A stretch of 63,011 nt of DNA from DASUHT01 sp038230835 (lineage in GTDB: Bacteria; Actinomycetota; Thermoleophilia; Gaiellales; JAICJC01): the NCBI GenBank assembly GCA_038230835.1, contig JBBRMM010000018.1, forward strand, positions 1-63,011, read 5' to 3'. Of this stretch, positions 41,600 to 51,574 are shown piece by piece. Both the position numbers and the translations under genes were made by a program. Position 1 is the stretch's first letter, and each line of letters begins with the position of its first letter. A model generated the notes under the pieces. It was not told where the DNA came from. It saw only the letters and a list, made by a program, of their open reading frames with translations, and ran no database searches.

Positions 41600-44500
41600 T
41601 GACTTCGAGCGCTTCCCCCGCGCGCGGCGGATGGCTGCGGATCCCCCTCTGGCAGGCCTACGTCGTGGTCGGAGCGATCGTGACGGGGCTGTACGTGTGG
41701 GTGCCGCCGTTCCAGGGCAACGGCCCGGTGATCAACCTGCTGGGGGTGTCCTCGAGCATCGCCATCCTGGTCGGCATCCGGCGCAACCGCCCGGCTACCC
41801 GTCTGCCCTGGCAACTGTTCGCTCTTGGCCAGTTCCTGTACTTCCTCGGCGACCTCTACACCTACAGCTACCCCAAGCTCTTCCACACGGACGTTCCCTT
41901 CCCGTCGTACGGCGACGGGATCTACCAGGGCGTGTACCCGCCGCTGCTGATCGGCATCGTGATCCTCGCTCGTCGCCGCAACCCGTCCCGCGAGCGGGCG
42001 ACGCTGATCGACTCGCTGATCCTCACCGTCGGCCTCGGTCTGGTGTCGTGGCTGTACCTGATCTCGCCGTACGTGCAGGACCAAACGCTCACCCTGCTGC
42101 CGAAGCTGGTATCGATCGGCTACCCGGCGTGGGACATTCTCCTGCTCGCGGGCGCGATGCGGTTGGCGTTCGACACCGGCCGCCGCGGCACCCTGTCCTT
42201 CGGGCTCATGCTGGGCAGCATCGTCTCGCTGCTGCTGACCGACTTCGTGTACGGCAGGATGATTCTCAACGGCACCTACGACCATCAGTTGTGGCTGGAC
42301 GTCGGCTGGATCGCCTACCTGCTGCTGTGGGGCGCCGCCGCCCTGCACCCGTCGATGCGCAGCCTCGAGGAGGCCGTTCCGGAAGGGGAGTCCCGCCTTT
42401 CGTGGCCGAGGCTTGCGATCCTCACGGTCGCGTCCCTGTTGGCGCCGATCTTCGAGGTCGTCGTCGGAGGCACCTCCGCGAGCGTCGACACGTACGTCCT
42501 GATCGGAGCCTCCGCCGGGCTCTTCCTCTTGGTGCTCGCGCGGATGGCCGTACTCGTGCTGCAGCAGGAACGGTCGGTCAAGCGCGAGCGCGCACTGCGT
42601 GGCGCCGGCGTGGCGCTGGTCGCGGCCGCCGGGCGCGATGACATCTGCGCCGCGGCCCTCGAGGCCACCCGGACCCTGGCTGGAGCCGGATACACGGCGC
42701 GCCTCTGCCTGATGTCGGGCGAGCGACTGCACCTCATGCACGACGACGACGCGGGCGTCAGCGGGCCGCTGTCGGCGGCCGCAACCCAGCGTCTGCTGGT
42801 GGCGGCCGGGAGTCCTGGTCAGACACCGCTGGGAGACGAGGACCGGCGCGAGCTGGAGCTCTTGGACGTCACCCGCGTGATCTACGTGCTCCCGCTGGAA
42901 GTGCGCGACCAGGCCGGAGGAATCCTCGTCGCTGCAGGCCGCTCCGCCCTCTCGTCAGGACAGTACGCCGCCCTGCACGCTCTGGTCACCAGCGTGTCGC
43001 TCGCGCTCGAGAGCTCGGTGCTCAGCGAGGATCTGCACCGCCGGGAGAGCGAGGCCCGCTTCAGCTCGCTGGTGGCCCGGTCGAGCGACCTGATCACCGT
43101 GGTCGCCGGCGACGGCATCGTGCTGTACCAGAGCCCGTCCATCGAGCGTGTGCTCGGCTACTCCACCGAGGAGGTGGTCGGCAGGCGGATCGACAATCTA
43201 CTGCCCGAGGACGAGCGGTCCAAGCTTCTGGCCGTGCTGACCCGCGGCAAGGCCACCGATTCCGGCCCCGAGGCGATCGAGTGCCGGATGCGCCACCGTG
43301 ACGGTCGCTGGCTGCAGTTCGAGGTGCTCCACACCAACCTCCTGGATGACGAGCACGTCCGCGGGATCGTCCTCAACAGCCGCGACGTCAGCGAGCGCAA
43401 GGCGTTCGAGGAGCAGCTCGCCCACCAGGCCTTCCACGACTCGCTGACCAAGCTCGCCAACCGAGCGCTGTTCTCGGATCGCGTCGATCACGCGCTCGCC
43501 CGCGGGCTCAGCGAGGGTCGGCGCACGGCCGTCGTGTTCGGCGACCTGGACGACTTCAAGACGATCAACGACAGCCTCGGCCACGGAGCCGGGGACGAGG
43601 TGCTGATGGAGGTCGCCCACCGGCTGGCTGCGACCGTCCGCCCGACCGACACCGCCGCCCGCTTCGGCGGTGACGAGTTCGCCGTCCTGCTCGAGGGCAT
43701 CGAGACCCGTGAGGACGCCACCGAGGTGGCTGAGCGGGTGCTCGAGGCGATGGAGGCGCCGGTCCGGATCGGCGACACGGAGGTGTTCGTGCGCACGAGC
43801 ATCGGTATCGCGATCACCGAGGTCGGCGAGCGCTCGTCGCCCGCCGAGCTGCTGCGTAACGCCGACGTCGCCATGTACATCGCCAAGCGCGACGGCAAGG
43901 GCGCCTATCGCGTGTTCGAGGAGTCGATGCACACAGAAGCGCTCGAGCGGCTCGAGATGCGGGCCGATCTGCAGCGCGCGATCGACGGCGACCAGTTCGA
44001 GCTGCACTTCCAGCCTGTGGTCAGGCTCAATGACAGGACCATCTCGGGGGTCGAGGCGCTGGTGCGCTGGCACCACCCGAGCCGCGGGGTGGTGGGCCCG
44101 ACCACGTTCATCCCGGTGGCCGAGGAGATGGGTCTGATCATCCCGATCGGACAGTGGGTCTTCGCCGAGGCCTGCCGACGGGCGATCGAGCTGCAGGCGC
44201 AGTTCCCCTGCGACCCACCGCTGACGCTGGCGGTCAACCTGTCGCCGCGCCAGCTCAACCAGGGCGACATCGTCGGCGACGTCCGGCGGGCGATCCTGGA
44301 CAGCGGCGTCGATCCGAGGACACTCGTGATCGAGATCACCGAGTCGCTGATGATGACCGACGCCGATCTTGCCATCGAGCGCCTGCTCGAGATGAAGGCT
44401 CTGGGCGTGCGGCTGGCGATGGACGACTTCGGCACCGGCTACTCCTCGCTCAGTTACCTGAGCCGGTTCCCGGTCGATATCCTGAAGATGGACCGCTCGT

Positions 44501-44769
44501 TCCTGGAGGCCGGCGCCGCGCCCGACAGCGGACTGGCGGCGGCGGTGGTCGCACTTGGCGAGACGCTCAGCCTGCAGGTCGTCGCCGAGGGGATCGAGCT
44601 TGCGACGCAGATGGACTCGCTGCGCGAGCTGGGGTGCGAGCTGGGCCAGGGATTCCTGTTCGCCGAGCCGATGAACATCTCGTCGATGCGGCGCTTCCTG
44701 AACGACGCTCGCACCAGCAGCTCGGTGTTCAGGTTGCCGCCGCCCGAGGCGCAACCTGATGCAGCATAG
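41599..44769 (+). CDS. Membrane sensor - GAF - PAS - GGDEF - EAL c-di-GMP protein
   Basis: 1056 aa. Residues ~15-315 form about nine membrane helices, an integral-membrane sensor of MASE-like character. A GAF-like region (~325-475) and a PAS domain (~483-600: ARFSSLVARSSDLITVVAGD, YSTEEVVGRRIDNLL) follow. GGDEF domain from ~612 with active site RFGGDEFA near 688 and an intact RxxD inhibitory site (RPTD) five residues before it. EAL domain with VEALVRWHHPSRG, IEITESLMM, AMDDFGTGYSSLSYL and VDILKMDRSFL, so catalytic residues for c-di-GMP hydrolysis are kept. The protein may be a synthase, a phosphodiesterase or both. It overlaps the synthase gene upstream by one base and the MFS gene downstream by 11. 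Confidence 0.92.
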   Translation: MTSSASPARGGWLRIPLWQAYVVVGAIVTGLYVWVPPFQGNGPVINLLGVSSSIAILVGIRRNRPATRLPWQLFALGQFLYFLGDLYTYSYPKLFHTDVPFPSYGDGIYQGVYPPLLIGIVILARRRNPSRERATLIDSLILTVGLGLVSWLYLISPYVQDQTLTLLPKLVSIGYPAWDILLLAGAMRLAFDTGRRGTLSFGLMLGSIVSLLLTDFVYGRMILNGTYDHQLWLDVGWIAYLLLWGAAALHPSMRSLEEAVPEGESRLSWPRLAILTVASLLAPIFEVVVGGTSASVDTYVLIGASAGLFLLVLARMAVLVLQQERSVKRERALRGAGVALVAAAGRDDICAAALEATRTLAGAGYTARLCLMSGERLHLMHDDDAGVSGPLSAAATQRLLVAAGSPGQTPLGDEDRRELELLDVTRVIYVLPLEVRDQAGGILVAAGRSALSSGQYAALHALVTSVSLALESSVLSEDLHRRESEARFSSLVARSSDLITVVAGDGIVLYQSPSIERVLGYSTEEVVGRRIDNLLPEDERSKLLAVLTRGKATDSGPEAIECRMRHRDGRWLQFEVLHTNLLDDEHVRGIVLNSRDVSERKAFEEQLAHQAFHDSLTKLANRALFSDRVDHALARGLSEGRRTAVVFGDLDDFKTINDSLGHGAGDEVLMEVAHRLAATVRPTDTAARFGGDEFAVLLEGIETREDATEVAERVLEAMEAPVRIGDTEVFVRTSIGIAITEVGERSSPAELLRNADVAMYIAKRDGKGAYRVFEESMHTEALERLEMRADLQRAIDGDQFELHFQPVVRLNDRTISGVEALVRWHHPSRGVVGPTTFIPVAEEMGLIIPIGQWVFAEACRRAIELQAQFPCDPPLTLAVNLSPRQLNQGDIVGDVRRAILDSGVDPRTLVIEITESLMMTDADLAIERLLEMKALGVRLAMDDFGTGYSSLSYLSRFPVDILKMDRSFLEAGAAPDSGLAAAVVALGETLSLQVVAEGIELATQMDSLRELGCELGQGFLFAEPMNISSMRRFLNDARTSSSVFRLPPPEAQPDAA

Positions 44770-46087
44770 CTACGACACGCACGACCGCCCGGGCGGCTTT
44801 GCGAGGGTGAACCTGCTGACGCCGCTGCGGCATCGTGACTTCGCGCTGCTGTGGGCGGGGCAGACGGCGTCGCTGACGGGAGACGGTGTGTTCCTGGTCG
44901 CCATGGCATGGCAGGTGTACGCGATCTCCAACGCGCCCACCGCGCTCGCGCTGGTGGGCATCGCGATGACCATCCCGACCATCGTGCTGCTGCTGGCCGG
45001 CGGAGTCGTCACGGATCGTTTCGACCGCCGGCGCGTGCTGCTCGCAGCCGATCTCGTGCGCGGGGTGGCGGTCGCGTCGATGGCGGCGTTGTCGATCGCC
45101 GGCGCACTGCAGCTCTGGCACATGTTCGCGTTGGTGGCGGTCTACGGAGCGGGTACCGCCTTCTTCGGCCCGGCTTTTGACGCCATCGTGCCCGATCTGC
45201 TGCCCGCGGATGAGCTCGCGCGGGCCAACTCGCTCGACCAGTTCGTGCGCCCGGTGGCGTTCCGGCTTGCAGGCCCCGCGCTCGGCGGGTGGATGGTCGC
45301 CGGACTGGGGGTGGGCACCGCGTTTGCCCTGGACGCAGCGTCCTTCGCGCTGTCGGGCGCGGCGGTGCTCGCGATCCGCCCCTCGATCGGCGCCGTCGCC
45401 GGAGCACAGGGGTCGCTCGTGCGCGAACTTGGGGCGGGCATGCGATTCGTGCGCTCCAACGTGTGGTTGTGGGGCACGCTGGTCTCGGCAGCTGTCGCGT
45501 ACCTCCTGTTCCTCGGCCCGGTCGAGGTGCTGCTGCCGTTCGTGGTCAAGAATCAGCTGCACGGCACGGCCTTCGACCTCGGTCTGGTGTTCGCGTTCGG
45601 CGGCGTCGGCTCGGTGCTGGCGGCTGTCGTCATGGGCCAGTTGGGACAGCCGCGCCGCACCATGACCGTGATCTACGCCGCCTGGACGCTGGCCACCCTG
45701 GCCGTTGCGGGCTACGGGCTGTCGAACGCGGTCTGGCAGCTGATGGCAGCGAGCTTCGTCTTCAACGCCCTGGAAACTGTGGGCACCATCGTCTGGGTCA
45801 CACTCAAGCAGCGTGAGGTGCCGGCGTCGCTGCTGGGCCGGGTGTCCAGCCTGGACTGGCTGATCTCGATCGGTCTGCTGCCGTTGTCGTTCGGGCTGAC
45901 AGGGCCGGTCGCCGGCCTCATCGGCGCCCAGCAGACGATGATTGCGGCCGGGCTGGCCGGAGCCGTGGTCACGCTCGCCGCGCTGCTGCTGCCCGGGATG
46001 CTCGACATCGAGCGCCCGGCAGCCGGTGACGTGGGCACGCCGCAACCCGCACCGGCCGAGCATCCGCCGATCCGTCACGCGGCGTAG
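44759..46087 (+). CDS. MFS exporter (MFS_3/EntS-like)
   Basis: 442 aa, twelve helices. Start of the family is evident: LLTPLRHRDFALLWAGQTAS, LTGDGVFLVAMAWQVY, then the loop 2-3 motif GGVVTDRFDRRRVLLAADLVRG. This branch of the major facilitator superfamily exports small molecules such as siderophores and drugs. ATG 44759 lies inside the end of the GGDEF-EAL gene (11-base overlap), so it is almost certainly translated from the same mRNA as the oxoamine synthase: it could export that enzyme's product. It ends one base before the converging aldolase gene. Confidence 0.88.
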   Translation: MQHSYDTHDRPGGFARVNLLTPLRHRDFALLWAGQTASLTGDGVFLVAMAWQVYAISNAPTALALVGIAMTIPTIVLLLAGGVVTDRFDRRRVLLAADLVRGVAVASMAALSIAGALQLWHMFALVAVYGAGTAFFGPAFDAIVPDLLPADELARANSLDQFVRPVAFRLAGPALGGWMVAGLGVGTAFALDAASFALSGAAVLAIRPSIGAVAGAQGSLVRELGAGMRFVRSNVWLWGTLVSAAVAYLLFLGPVEVLLPFVVKNQLHGTAFDLGLVFAFGGVGSVLAAVVMGQLGQPRRTMTVIYAAWTLATLAVAGYGLSNAVWQLMAASFVFNALETVGTIVWVTLKQREVPASLLGRVSSLDWLISIGLLPLSFGLTGPVAGLIGAQQTMIAAGLAGAVVTLAALLLPGMLDIERPAAGDVGTPQPAPAEHPPIRHAA

Positions 46088-46088
46088 T

Positions 46089-46841
46089 TCAGCTCTCGTA
46101 GCCGGGGTTGTCGCGATCCAGCCGTCGCCGCTCGGCGGCGAACAGCTCGCCCGCTGCGGCGGCCTCGCGATCCCACTGCCGCGCCGTGTGCCCTGCGACC
46201 GTCTCGGGCACTCGGACGAGTTCCCGTCCGGTGGACTGGGCGAGCACCTGCACCTCGCACGCGCGTTCGAGGAAGTACAGCTTGTGCCAGGCGTCAGCCA
46301 CGTCACTGCCGATCACCAGCACACCGTGGTTTTCGAGCATGACGACGCTCACCCGTTCTCCGATCGCCTGCCCGATCCGCGATCCCTCATCGGCCGCGTC
46401 GGCCAACCCGCCGTACTCGAGCGAGACGATCCGGCCGTGGAAGTACATCGCGTTCTGGCTCGCTCGGGTGTCGAGTCCGTCCCGGGTCATCGCGAGCGCG
46501 GTTGCGTGAGGCATGTGGGTGTGGAACACGCAGCGGGCGGACGGCCGGGCACGGTGAGCGCCACGGTGGATCATGAACGCTGTCGGCTCCCATTCACCCT
46601 CGCCCTCGACGACGTTGCCTTCGAGGTCGATGGTGAGGATGTCGGCGGCCCGCATCTCCGACCAGTGCGGCCCGTACCTGTTGAGCAGGAACAGATCGTC
46701 CCGTCCCGGCACGGCCAGGCTGAAGTGATTGTCGATGCCCTCGTTGAAACCGTGCAGGGCGGCGGCTCGGAAGGCGGCGGCGAGCTCCACGCGAGCCGCG
46801 GCGACCACCGCCTCGGGTGACTGTGTGGGTGCGCTGGCCAC
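46089..46841 (-). CDS. Class II aldolase/adducin-family protein
   Basis: 250 aa. Metal-binding histidines lie in VFHTHMPHATALAM, with the GFNEGIDNHFSLAVPG glycine loop upstream and the third-ligand region VMLENHGVLVIG downstream. Family members are Zn-dependent aldolases or epimerases such as fuculose-1-phosphate aldolase. Start GTG 46841: a TACACT hexamer lies 7 bases upstream and no Shine-Dalgarno, suggesting a leaderless transcript; the ORF extends 24 codons further without support. It is divergent from the molybdenum hydroxylase operon. Confidence 0.85.
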   Translation of the reverse strand: MASAPTQSPEAVVAAARVELAAAFRAAALHGFNEGIDNHFSLAVPGRDDLFLLNRYGPHWSEMRAADILTIDLEGNVVEGEGEWEPTAFMIHRGAHRARPSARCVFHTHMPHATALAMTRDGLDTRASQNAMYFHGRIVSLEYGGLADAADEGSRIGQAIGERVSVVMLENHGVLVIGSDVADAWHKLYFLERACEVQVLAQSTGRELVRVPETVAGHTARQWDREAAAAGELFAAERRRLDRDNPGYES

Positions 46842-46933
46842 GCGGTCGAGTGTACCCCGGCCGACCGCTCGCTGGCCAACCACCGGGCGGATCGCGTAGC
46901 ATCCCGGTCCCACTTTCCGAGAGGAGCGTCAGC

Positions 46934-49216
46934 GTGGCGACAGTCGAGCAGGCCCCGGCGGCGGCACCGTTCATCCGTCAGGACGGCAAGGACAAGGTGA
47001 CCGGCCTCGGTCGCTACACGGCCGATCTCTCGCTCACCGGGATGCTGTACGCGAAGTTCCGGTACGCCGACCATACGCACGCCCGGATACTGCGCATCGA
47101 CACCGCGAGGGCGAGGCAGCTGCCGGGGGTGTTCGCGGTGATCACCCACGCGGATGTGCCCGACGTGCGCTACGGAGCCTTCGTCCAGGACCGCACGCTG
47201 TTCGCCAAGGACGTGGTGCGCTTCGAGGGCGAGCTGGTGGCGGCGGTGGCCGCGCTCACGCCCGAGATCGCCGCCGCCGCCGTCGAGCTGATCGAGATCG
47301 ACTACGAGCCGCTGCCGGCGGTCGCCGACGTCGAGGCCGCGCTGGCCGAGGGCGCCACGCTCGTGCACGAGGGCTGGGCGGACTACTCGGCGGCGGACGA
47401 GGTCGTCCGCGACGGCAACGACTGCTCACGCTCGACGATCGTCAAGGGCGACATCGAGTCCGGGCTGGCCTCGGCCGACGTCGTGGTCAAGGAGCGGTAC
47501 GTCGCCGACATGTCACATGCCGTGCCGATCGAGCCACACGCCGTGGTTGCCCAGTGGAATGGTGACAAGGTCACCGTGTGGTCGTCGACCCAGGTGCCGT
47601 TCATGGCCCGCGCGGGCGTCGCCACCACGCTGGAGATGTCCGAGGCCGACGTACGGATCGTCGTCCCCCTGCTTGGCGGAGGGTTCGGTGGCAAGTGCGA
47701 GTTCCACTTCGAGGCCCAGGTGGCCGCGCTTGCGCGGGCTGCCCGGCGGCCGGTACGGCTCGTGTTCTCGCGGCGCGAGGAGTTCGTCGCCCCCGACCAT
47801 CGCCGTGAGGGCCAGGTGATCGAGCTCGAGACCGGTGTCATGAACGACGGCACGCTGGTCGCCCGGCGCGGTCGCCTGGTGCTCGACAACGGCGCCTACG
47901 GCGCTGACGCGCCGTTCTTTCCACAACTCGCCGCGATGATGGCGGTCGGCCCCTACAGGGTGCCGCACGTCTCGGTCGATGCGAGTCTTGCGTACACCAA
48001 CACGGCCCCCTCCGGGTCGGTGCGCGCTCCATCCGCGCCACAGTCCTGCTGGGCGGTGGAGCAACACATGGACTCGATAGCGGGCCGCCTGGGCATCGAC
48101 CCGGTCGAACTGCGCCGGCGGAACATCGTCAAGCCGGGCGACGAGGGCTCGACCCGGCAGGTGTACGACGCGATCGGCGCCGCCGAGACGCTGGAGAAGG
48201 CCGCCGAGCTGATCGGTTACGGCCGTGAGCTGCCGGACGACGAGGCGATCGGCGTGGCGTGCGGGTTCTGGCCGTCGTTCTCGATGCCTTCGGGCGCGTT
48301 CGTGAAGATCCACGGCGACGGTTCCGGCACCATCGTCACCGGTGCGCAGGAGTGCGGGACGGGCGCGGTGATGGCGCTGCCGCTGCTGGCCGCCGAGGTG
48401 CTGTGCATGCGTCCCGAGCAGTTCACGATCGTCTACCAGGACACCGACGCCGGACCGTGGGATGCCGGTGCCTCGGGCTCGCAGACCACGTTCAACAACG
48501 GTCGTGCTGTCATCCAGGCCGCGCACGACATCCGCGAGCAGTTGCTCGACCTTGCCGCAGAGGAGCTCGAGGCGAGCAGGGACGACCTCGAGCTGGGGGA
48601 CGGGATGGTGCGGGTGAAGGGATCGCCGACCAAGAGCGTGGAGATCTCCGCCCTGGCCGAGACGGCCGCCGGGGACAAACTGCTCCTCGGCCGCGGCTCC
48701 GGGTCGCCGCCGCCGGTGCCGGACGTCGACGCGTCGGGTTGCACCGGCCGGCTGGGGATGGAGTCGTGGGTCGGGCCGACCTTCATCACGCATGCGGTTC
48801 GCTGCAAGGTCGACCGCGAGACGGGTGTGGTGCGGGTGCTCGAGGTGGCGGCGGCGCACGACTCGGGGCGGGTGCTGAACCGGATCGGCGCCGACGGGCA
48901 GGTCGAGGGCGGCGTCGTGATGGGGATCGGAATGGCACTCTCGGAGGGCATCCAGCTGTCCGACGACGGCAGGCAGCTGAACCCGTACCTGCTCGACTAC
49001 AAGCTCGCGACCGCCTCCGACGCGCCGCCGATCACGGTGCACTGGGTCGAGGTGCCCGATCCAGGGGCCGGCCCGAACGGCGCCAAGGGGGTTGCCGAGC
49101 CACCGTGCGTGCCGACGCCCGGCGCGATCGCGAACGCCATCGCGAAGGTCACCGGCGCCCGGGTGCACCGGCTGCCGATGACGCCGACGCGAGTGTGGGA
49201 GGCCATGCAGTCATGA
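46934..49216 (+). CDS. Molybdopterin-binding large subunit of a xanthine-dehydrogenase-family hydroxylase
   Basis: 760 aa (CoxL/XdhA type). IRQDGKDKVTGLGRYTADL start; molybdenum-cofactor segments VVPLLGGGFGGKCEFHFEAQ, VRAPSAPQSCWAVEQHMD, GAQECGTGAVMALPLLA and AGASGSQTTFNNGRA; the general-base glutamate is in KGVAEPPCVPTPGAIANA. The CODH-specific selenyl-cysteine loop (AYRCSFR) is absent, so it is not a form I CO dehydrogenase; substrate unknown, possibly an aldehyde or N-heterocycle. GTG 46934 follows GAGAGGAG. Followed by its FAD and 2Fe-2S partners, the first with a 4-base overlap. Confidence 0.92.
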   Translation: MATVEQAPAAAPFIRQDGKDKVTGLGRYTADLSLTGMLYAKFRYADHTHARILRIDTARARQLPGVFAVITHADVPDVRYGAFVQDRTLFAKDVVRFEGELVAAVAALTPEIAAAAVELIEIDYEPLPAVADVEAALAEGATLVHEGWADYSAADEVVRDGNDCSRSTIVKGDIESGLASADVVVKERYVADMSHAVPIEPHAVVAQWNGDKVTVWSSTQVPFMARAGVATTLEMSEADVRIVVPLLGGGFGGKCEFHFEAQVAALARAARRPVRLVFSRREEFVAPDHRREGQVIELETGVMNDGTLVARRGRLVLDNGAYGADAPFFPQLAAMMAVGPYRVPHVSVDASLAYTNTAPSGSVRAPSAPQSCWAVEQHMDSIAGRLGIDPVELRRRNIVKPGDEGSTRQVYDAIGAAETLEKAAELIGYGRELPDDEAIGVACGFWPSFSMPSGAFVKIHGDGSGTIVTGAQECGTGAVMALPLLAAEVLCMRPEQFTIVYQDTDAGPWDAGASGSQTTFNNGRAVIQAAHDIREQLLDLAAEELEASRDDLELGDGMVRVKGSPTKSVEISALAETAAGDKLLLGRGSGSPPPVPDVDASGCTGRLGMESWVGPTFITHAVRCKVDRETGVVRVLEVAAAHDSGRVLNRIGADGQVEGGVVMGIGMALSEGIQLSDDGRQLNPYLLDYKLATASDAPPITVHWVEVPDPGAGPNGAKGVAEPPCVPTPGAIANAIAKVTGARVHRLPMTPTRVWEAMQS

Positions 49217-50109
49217 CCGCGACCTACACCTCCGCCGAGCGAGTGGACGACGCACTGGCGGCACTCGCCGCCGGCGCCCGGCCGGTGGCCGGCGGCACCG
49301 ATCTGGTGGTCGGCGCGCGGCACGGCAAGGCGCCGCTGCCGGAGTCGCTGGTTGCCATCCACGACGTCGCCGAGTTGCGCGGTATCACCGGCTCGGACGG
49401 CGGCCTGCGTCTGGCGGCCATGGTCAGCCACGCCGAGATCGTCGGCCACCCCGACGTGCGGGCGCGGTATCCGGCCCTGGCGGATGCCTCGGCGATCGTC
49501 GGCAGCCACGCCACCCGGCACGTGGGCACGATCGGCGGCAACCTGATGAACGCCTCTCCGGCGATGGAGACCGGAGGGCCGCTGATCTGCTTCGGCGCGG
49601 AAGCGGTGCTGCGCTCGGTGCGCGGGGAGCGACGGGTGGCGGTGGCCGACCTGCTGGTCGGGCCCGGCAGCACCTCGGCCGAGCCCGACGAGCTGCTGGT
49701 GGCGGTGCTGCTGCCCGTCCAGCCGCGGGGCGCGGGGAGTTGCTACCTGCGTCTCGAGTACCGCCGGCACATGGAGATCGCCGTGGTCGGCGTCACCTGC
49801 GCGGTAACCCTCGCGGCCGGCGGCGGAGTCGAGCAGGCGCGGATCGCGATCACCGCGCTCGCCCCGACCATCCGCAGGGTGCCGGAGGCCGAGCAAGCGC
49901 TGGCGGGCGGCGGCGCGGACGCCGTGTCCGTCGCCGCCGTGGCCGTCGCGGCCGCCGCGCAGCCGATCTCCGACGTCCGCGCGACCGCCGACTACCGGCG
50001 GGCGATGGCGCAGGTGATCGCACGCCGTGCGATCACCGCCGCCCTGGCCCGTGCGCGCGGCGAGCACGTCCCGATCCCCGCCAGCCCAGCCCTGCACGGC
50101 GCGACCTGA
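49213..50109 (+). CDS. FAD-binding medium subunit of the molybdenum hydroxylase
   Basis: 298 aa (CoxM/XdhB type). FAD-binding motifs RPVAGGTDLVVGARHG and ATRHVGTIGGNLMNASPAMET are intact, and the C-terminal CO-dehydrogenase-flavoprotein domain follows (EYRRHMEIAVVGVTCAV). It passes electrons from the iron-sulfur clusters to its acceptor. ATGA overlap with the large subunit, 9 bases to the small subunit. Confidence 0.92.
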   Translation: MTATYTSAERVDDALAALAAGARPVAGGTDLVVGARHGKAPLPESLVAIHDVAELRGITGSDGGLRLAAMVSHAEIVGHPDVRARYPALADASAIVGSHATRHVGTIGGNLMNASPAMETGGPLICFGAEAVLRSVRGERRVAVADLLVGPGSTSAEPDELLVAVLLPVQPRGAGSCYLRLEYRRHMEIAVVGVTCAVTLAAGGGVEQARIAITALAPTIRRVPEAEQALAGGGADAVSVAAVAVAAAAQPISDVRATADYRRAMAQVIARRAITAALARARGEHVPIPASPALHGAT

Positions 50110-50118
50110 GGAACCCGC

Positions 50119-50589
<471 letters not shown>

Positions 50590-50590
50590 G

Positions 50591-51544
50591 GTGACCACGG
50601 CGCCCCCAGCCGGATGCTCGCTGGTGCTGGACGGCGGGCTGGCCACCCAGCTCGAGGCCGCCGGCCACGACCTGAGCGGGAGGCTGTGGTCGGCCCGCCT
50701 GCTGCGCGACGCCCCCGAAGCAATCGAGCAGGCGCACCTGACGTACTTCCGGGCCGGGGCCGAGGTGGCGATCACCGCCAGCTACCAGGCCAGCGAGGAG
50801 GGGCTCGCGGCGGCCGGTTTCAATCCCGGCGAGGCCGCCGACATGATCCGGCGCTCGGTCGCCCTGGCCCAGTCCGCCCGCGCCCGCTTCGTCGCCGAGG
50901 CGCCGCAAGCACGCCGGCCGGTGGTCGCCGGCTCGATCGGCCCGTACGGCGCGATGCTGGCCGACGGCAGCGAGTACCGTGGCGACTATGCCGTCTCCCC
51001 CGTTCGGCTGGCGGCCTTCCATCGGCCGCGGATCGCCGCTCTCCTCGAGGCGGGTGCCGACATGCTGGCGCTCGAGACGATACCGAGCGTCGTGGAGGCG
51101 CGGGTGCTCGCGCAGCTGCTCGCCGAGTTTCCGGGGGTGGTCGCCTGGCTCAGCTTCAGCTGCTGCGACGGCGTCTCGATCAGCGACGGCACCCGGTTCG
51201 CCGATGCGGTGAGGACAGCCGAGGCGTCACCCGGGATCGTCGCCGTCGGGGTCAACTGCACAGCGCCCGAGCACGTCGAGGCGTTGCTCGGGGGAGCGCA
51301 CGGCGCCACCCGGCTGCCGTTTGTCGTCTACCCCAACGACGGGCGGACATGGGACGCGTCCCGCCGAGTATGGTCCGGCGGCGGGGTGGAGGGATTCAGC
51401 CGGTCGGCGGTCGACCGCTGGCGGCGGCTGGGCGCCACCATGATCGGCGGATGCTGCGGGGTGGGCCCTGCAACCATCAGCCGCCTGGCGGCGGCGGTCG
51501 GGCGGGCGCGGATTGAAGAGCGCGTCGAAGCACGATATACTTGA
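50591..51544 (+). CDS. mmuM: Homocysteine S-methyltransferase-family protein
   Basis: 317 aa. Barrel start LVLDGGLATQLEAAGHDL, ITASYQASEEGLAAAGF, and the zinc-binding cysteines in VGVNCTAPEHV and MIGGCCGVGP. MmuM-type enzymes transfer a methyl group from S-methylmethionine or AdoMet to homocysteine. GTG 50591 is one base after the small-subunit stop, so it is probably transcribed with the hydroxylase operon, although a metabolic link is not obvious. The promoter of the MarR gene lies within its last codons. Confidence 0.87.
   Translation: MTTAPPAGCSLVLDGGLATQLEAAGHDLSGRLWSARLLRDAPEAIEQAHLTYFRAGAEVAITASYQASEEGLAAAGFNPGEAADMIRRSVALAQSARARFVAEAPQARRPVVAGSIGPYGAMLADGSEYRGDYAVSPVRLAAFHRPRIAALLEAGADMLALETIPSVVEARVLAQLLAEFPGVVAWLSFSCCDGVSISDGTRFADAVRTAEASPGIVAVGVNCTAPEHVEALLGGAHGATRLPFVVYPNDGRTWDASRRVWSGGGVEGFSRSAVDRWRRLGATMIGGCCGVGPATISRLAAAVGRARIEERVEARYT
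51513..51541 (+). promoter_or_regulatory. Promoter of the MarR-csp region
   Basis: TTGAAG (51513-51518), 17-base spacer, TATACT (51536-51541). One of the best sigma-70-like matches in the window, lying inside the 3' end of the methyltransferase gene. The following GAGTAAGCAAGCAATTGAG region (before ATG 51575) is AT-rich and could hold a MarR site. Confidence 0.7.
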
Positions 51545-51574
51545 GTAAGCAAGCAATTGAGAAAGGCGTGTCGT

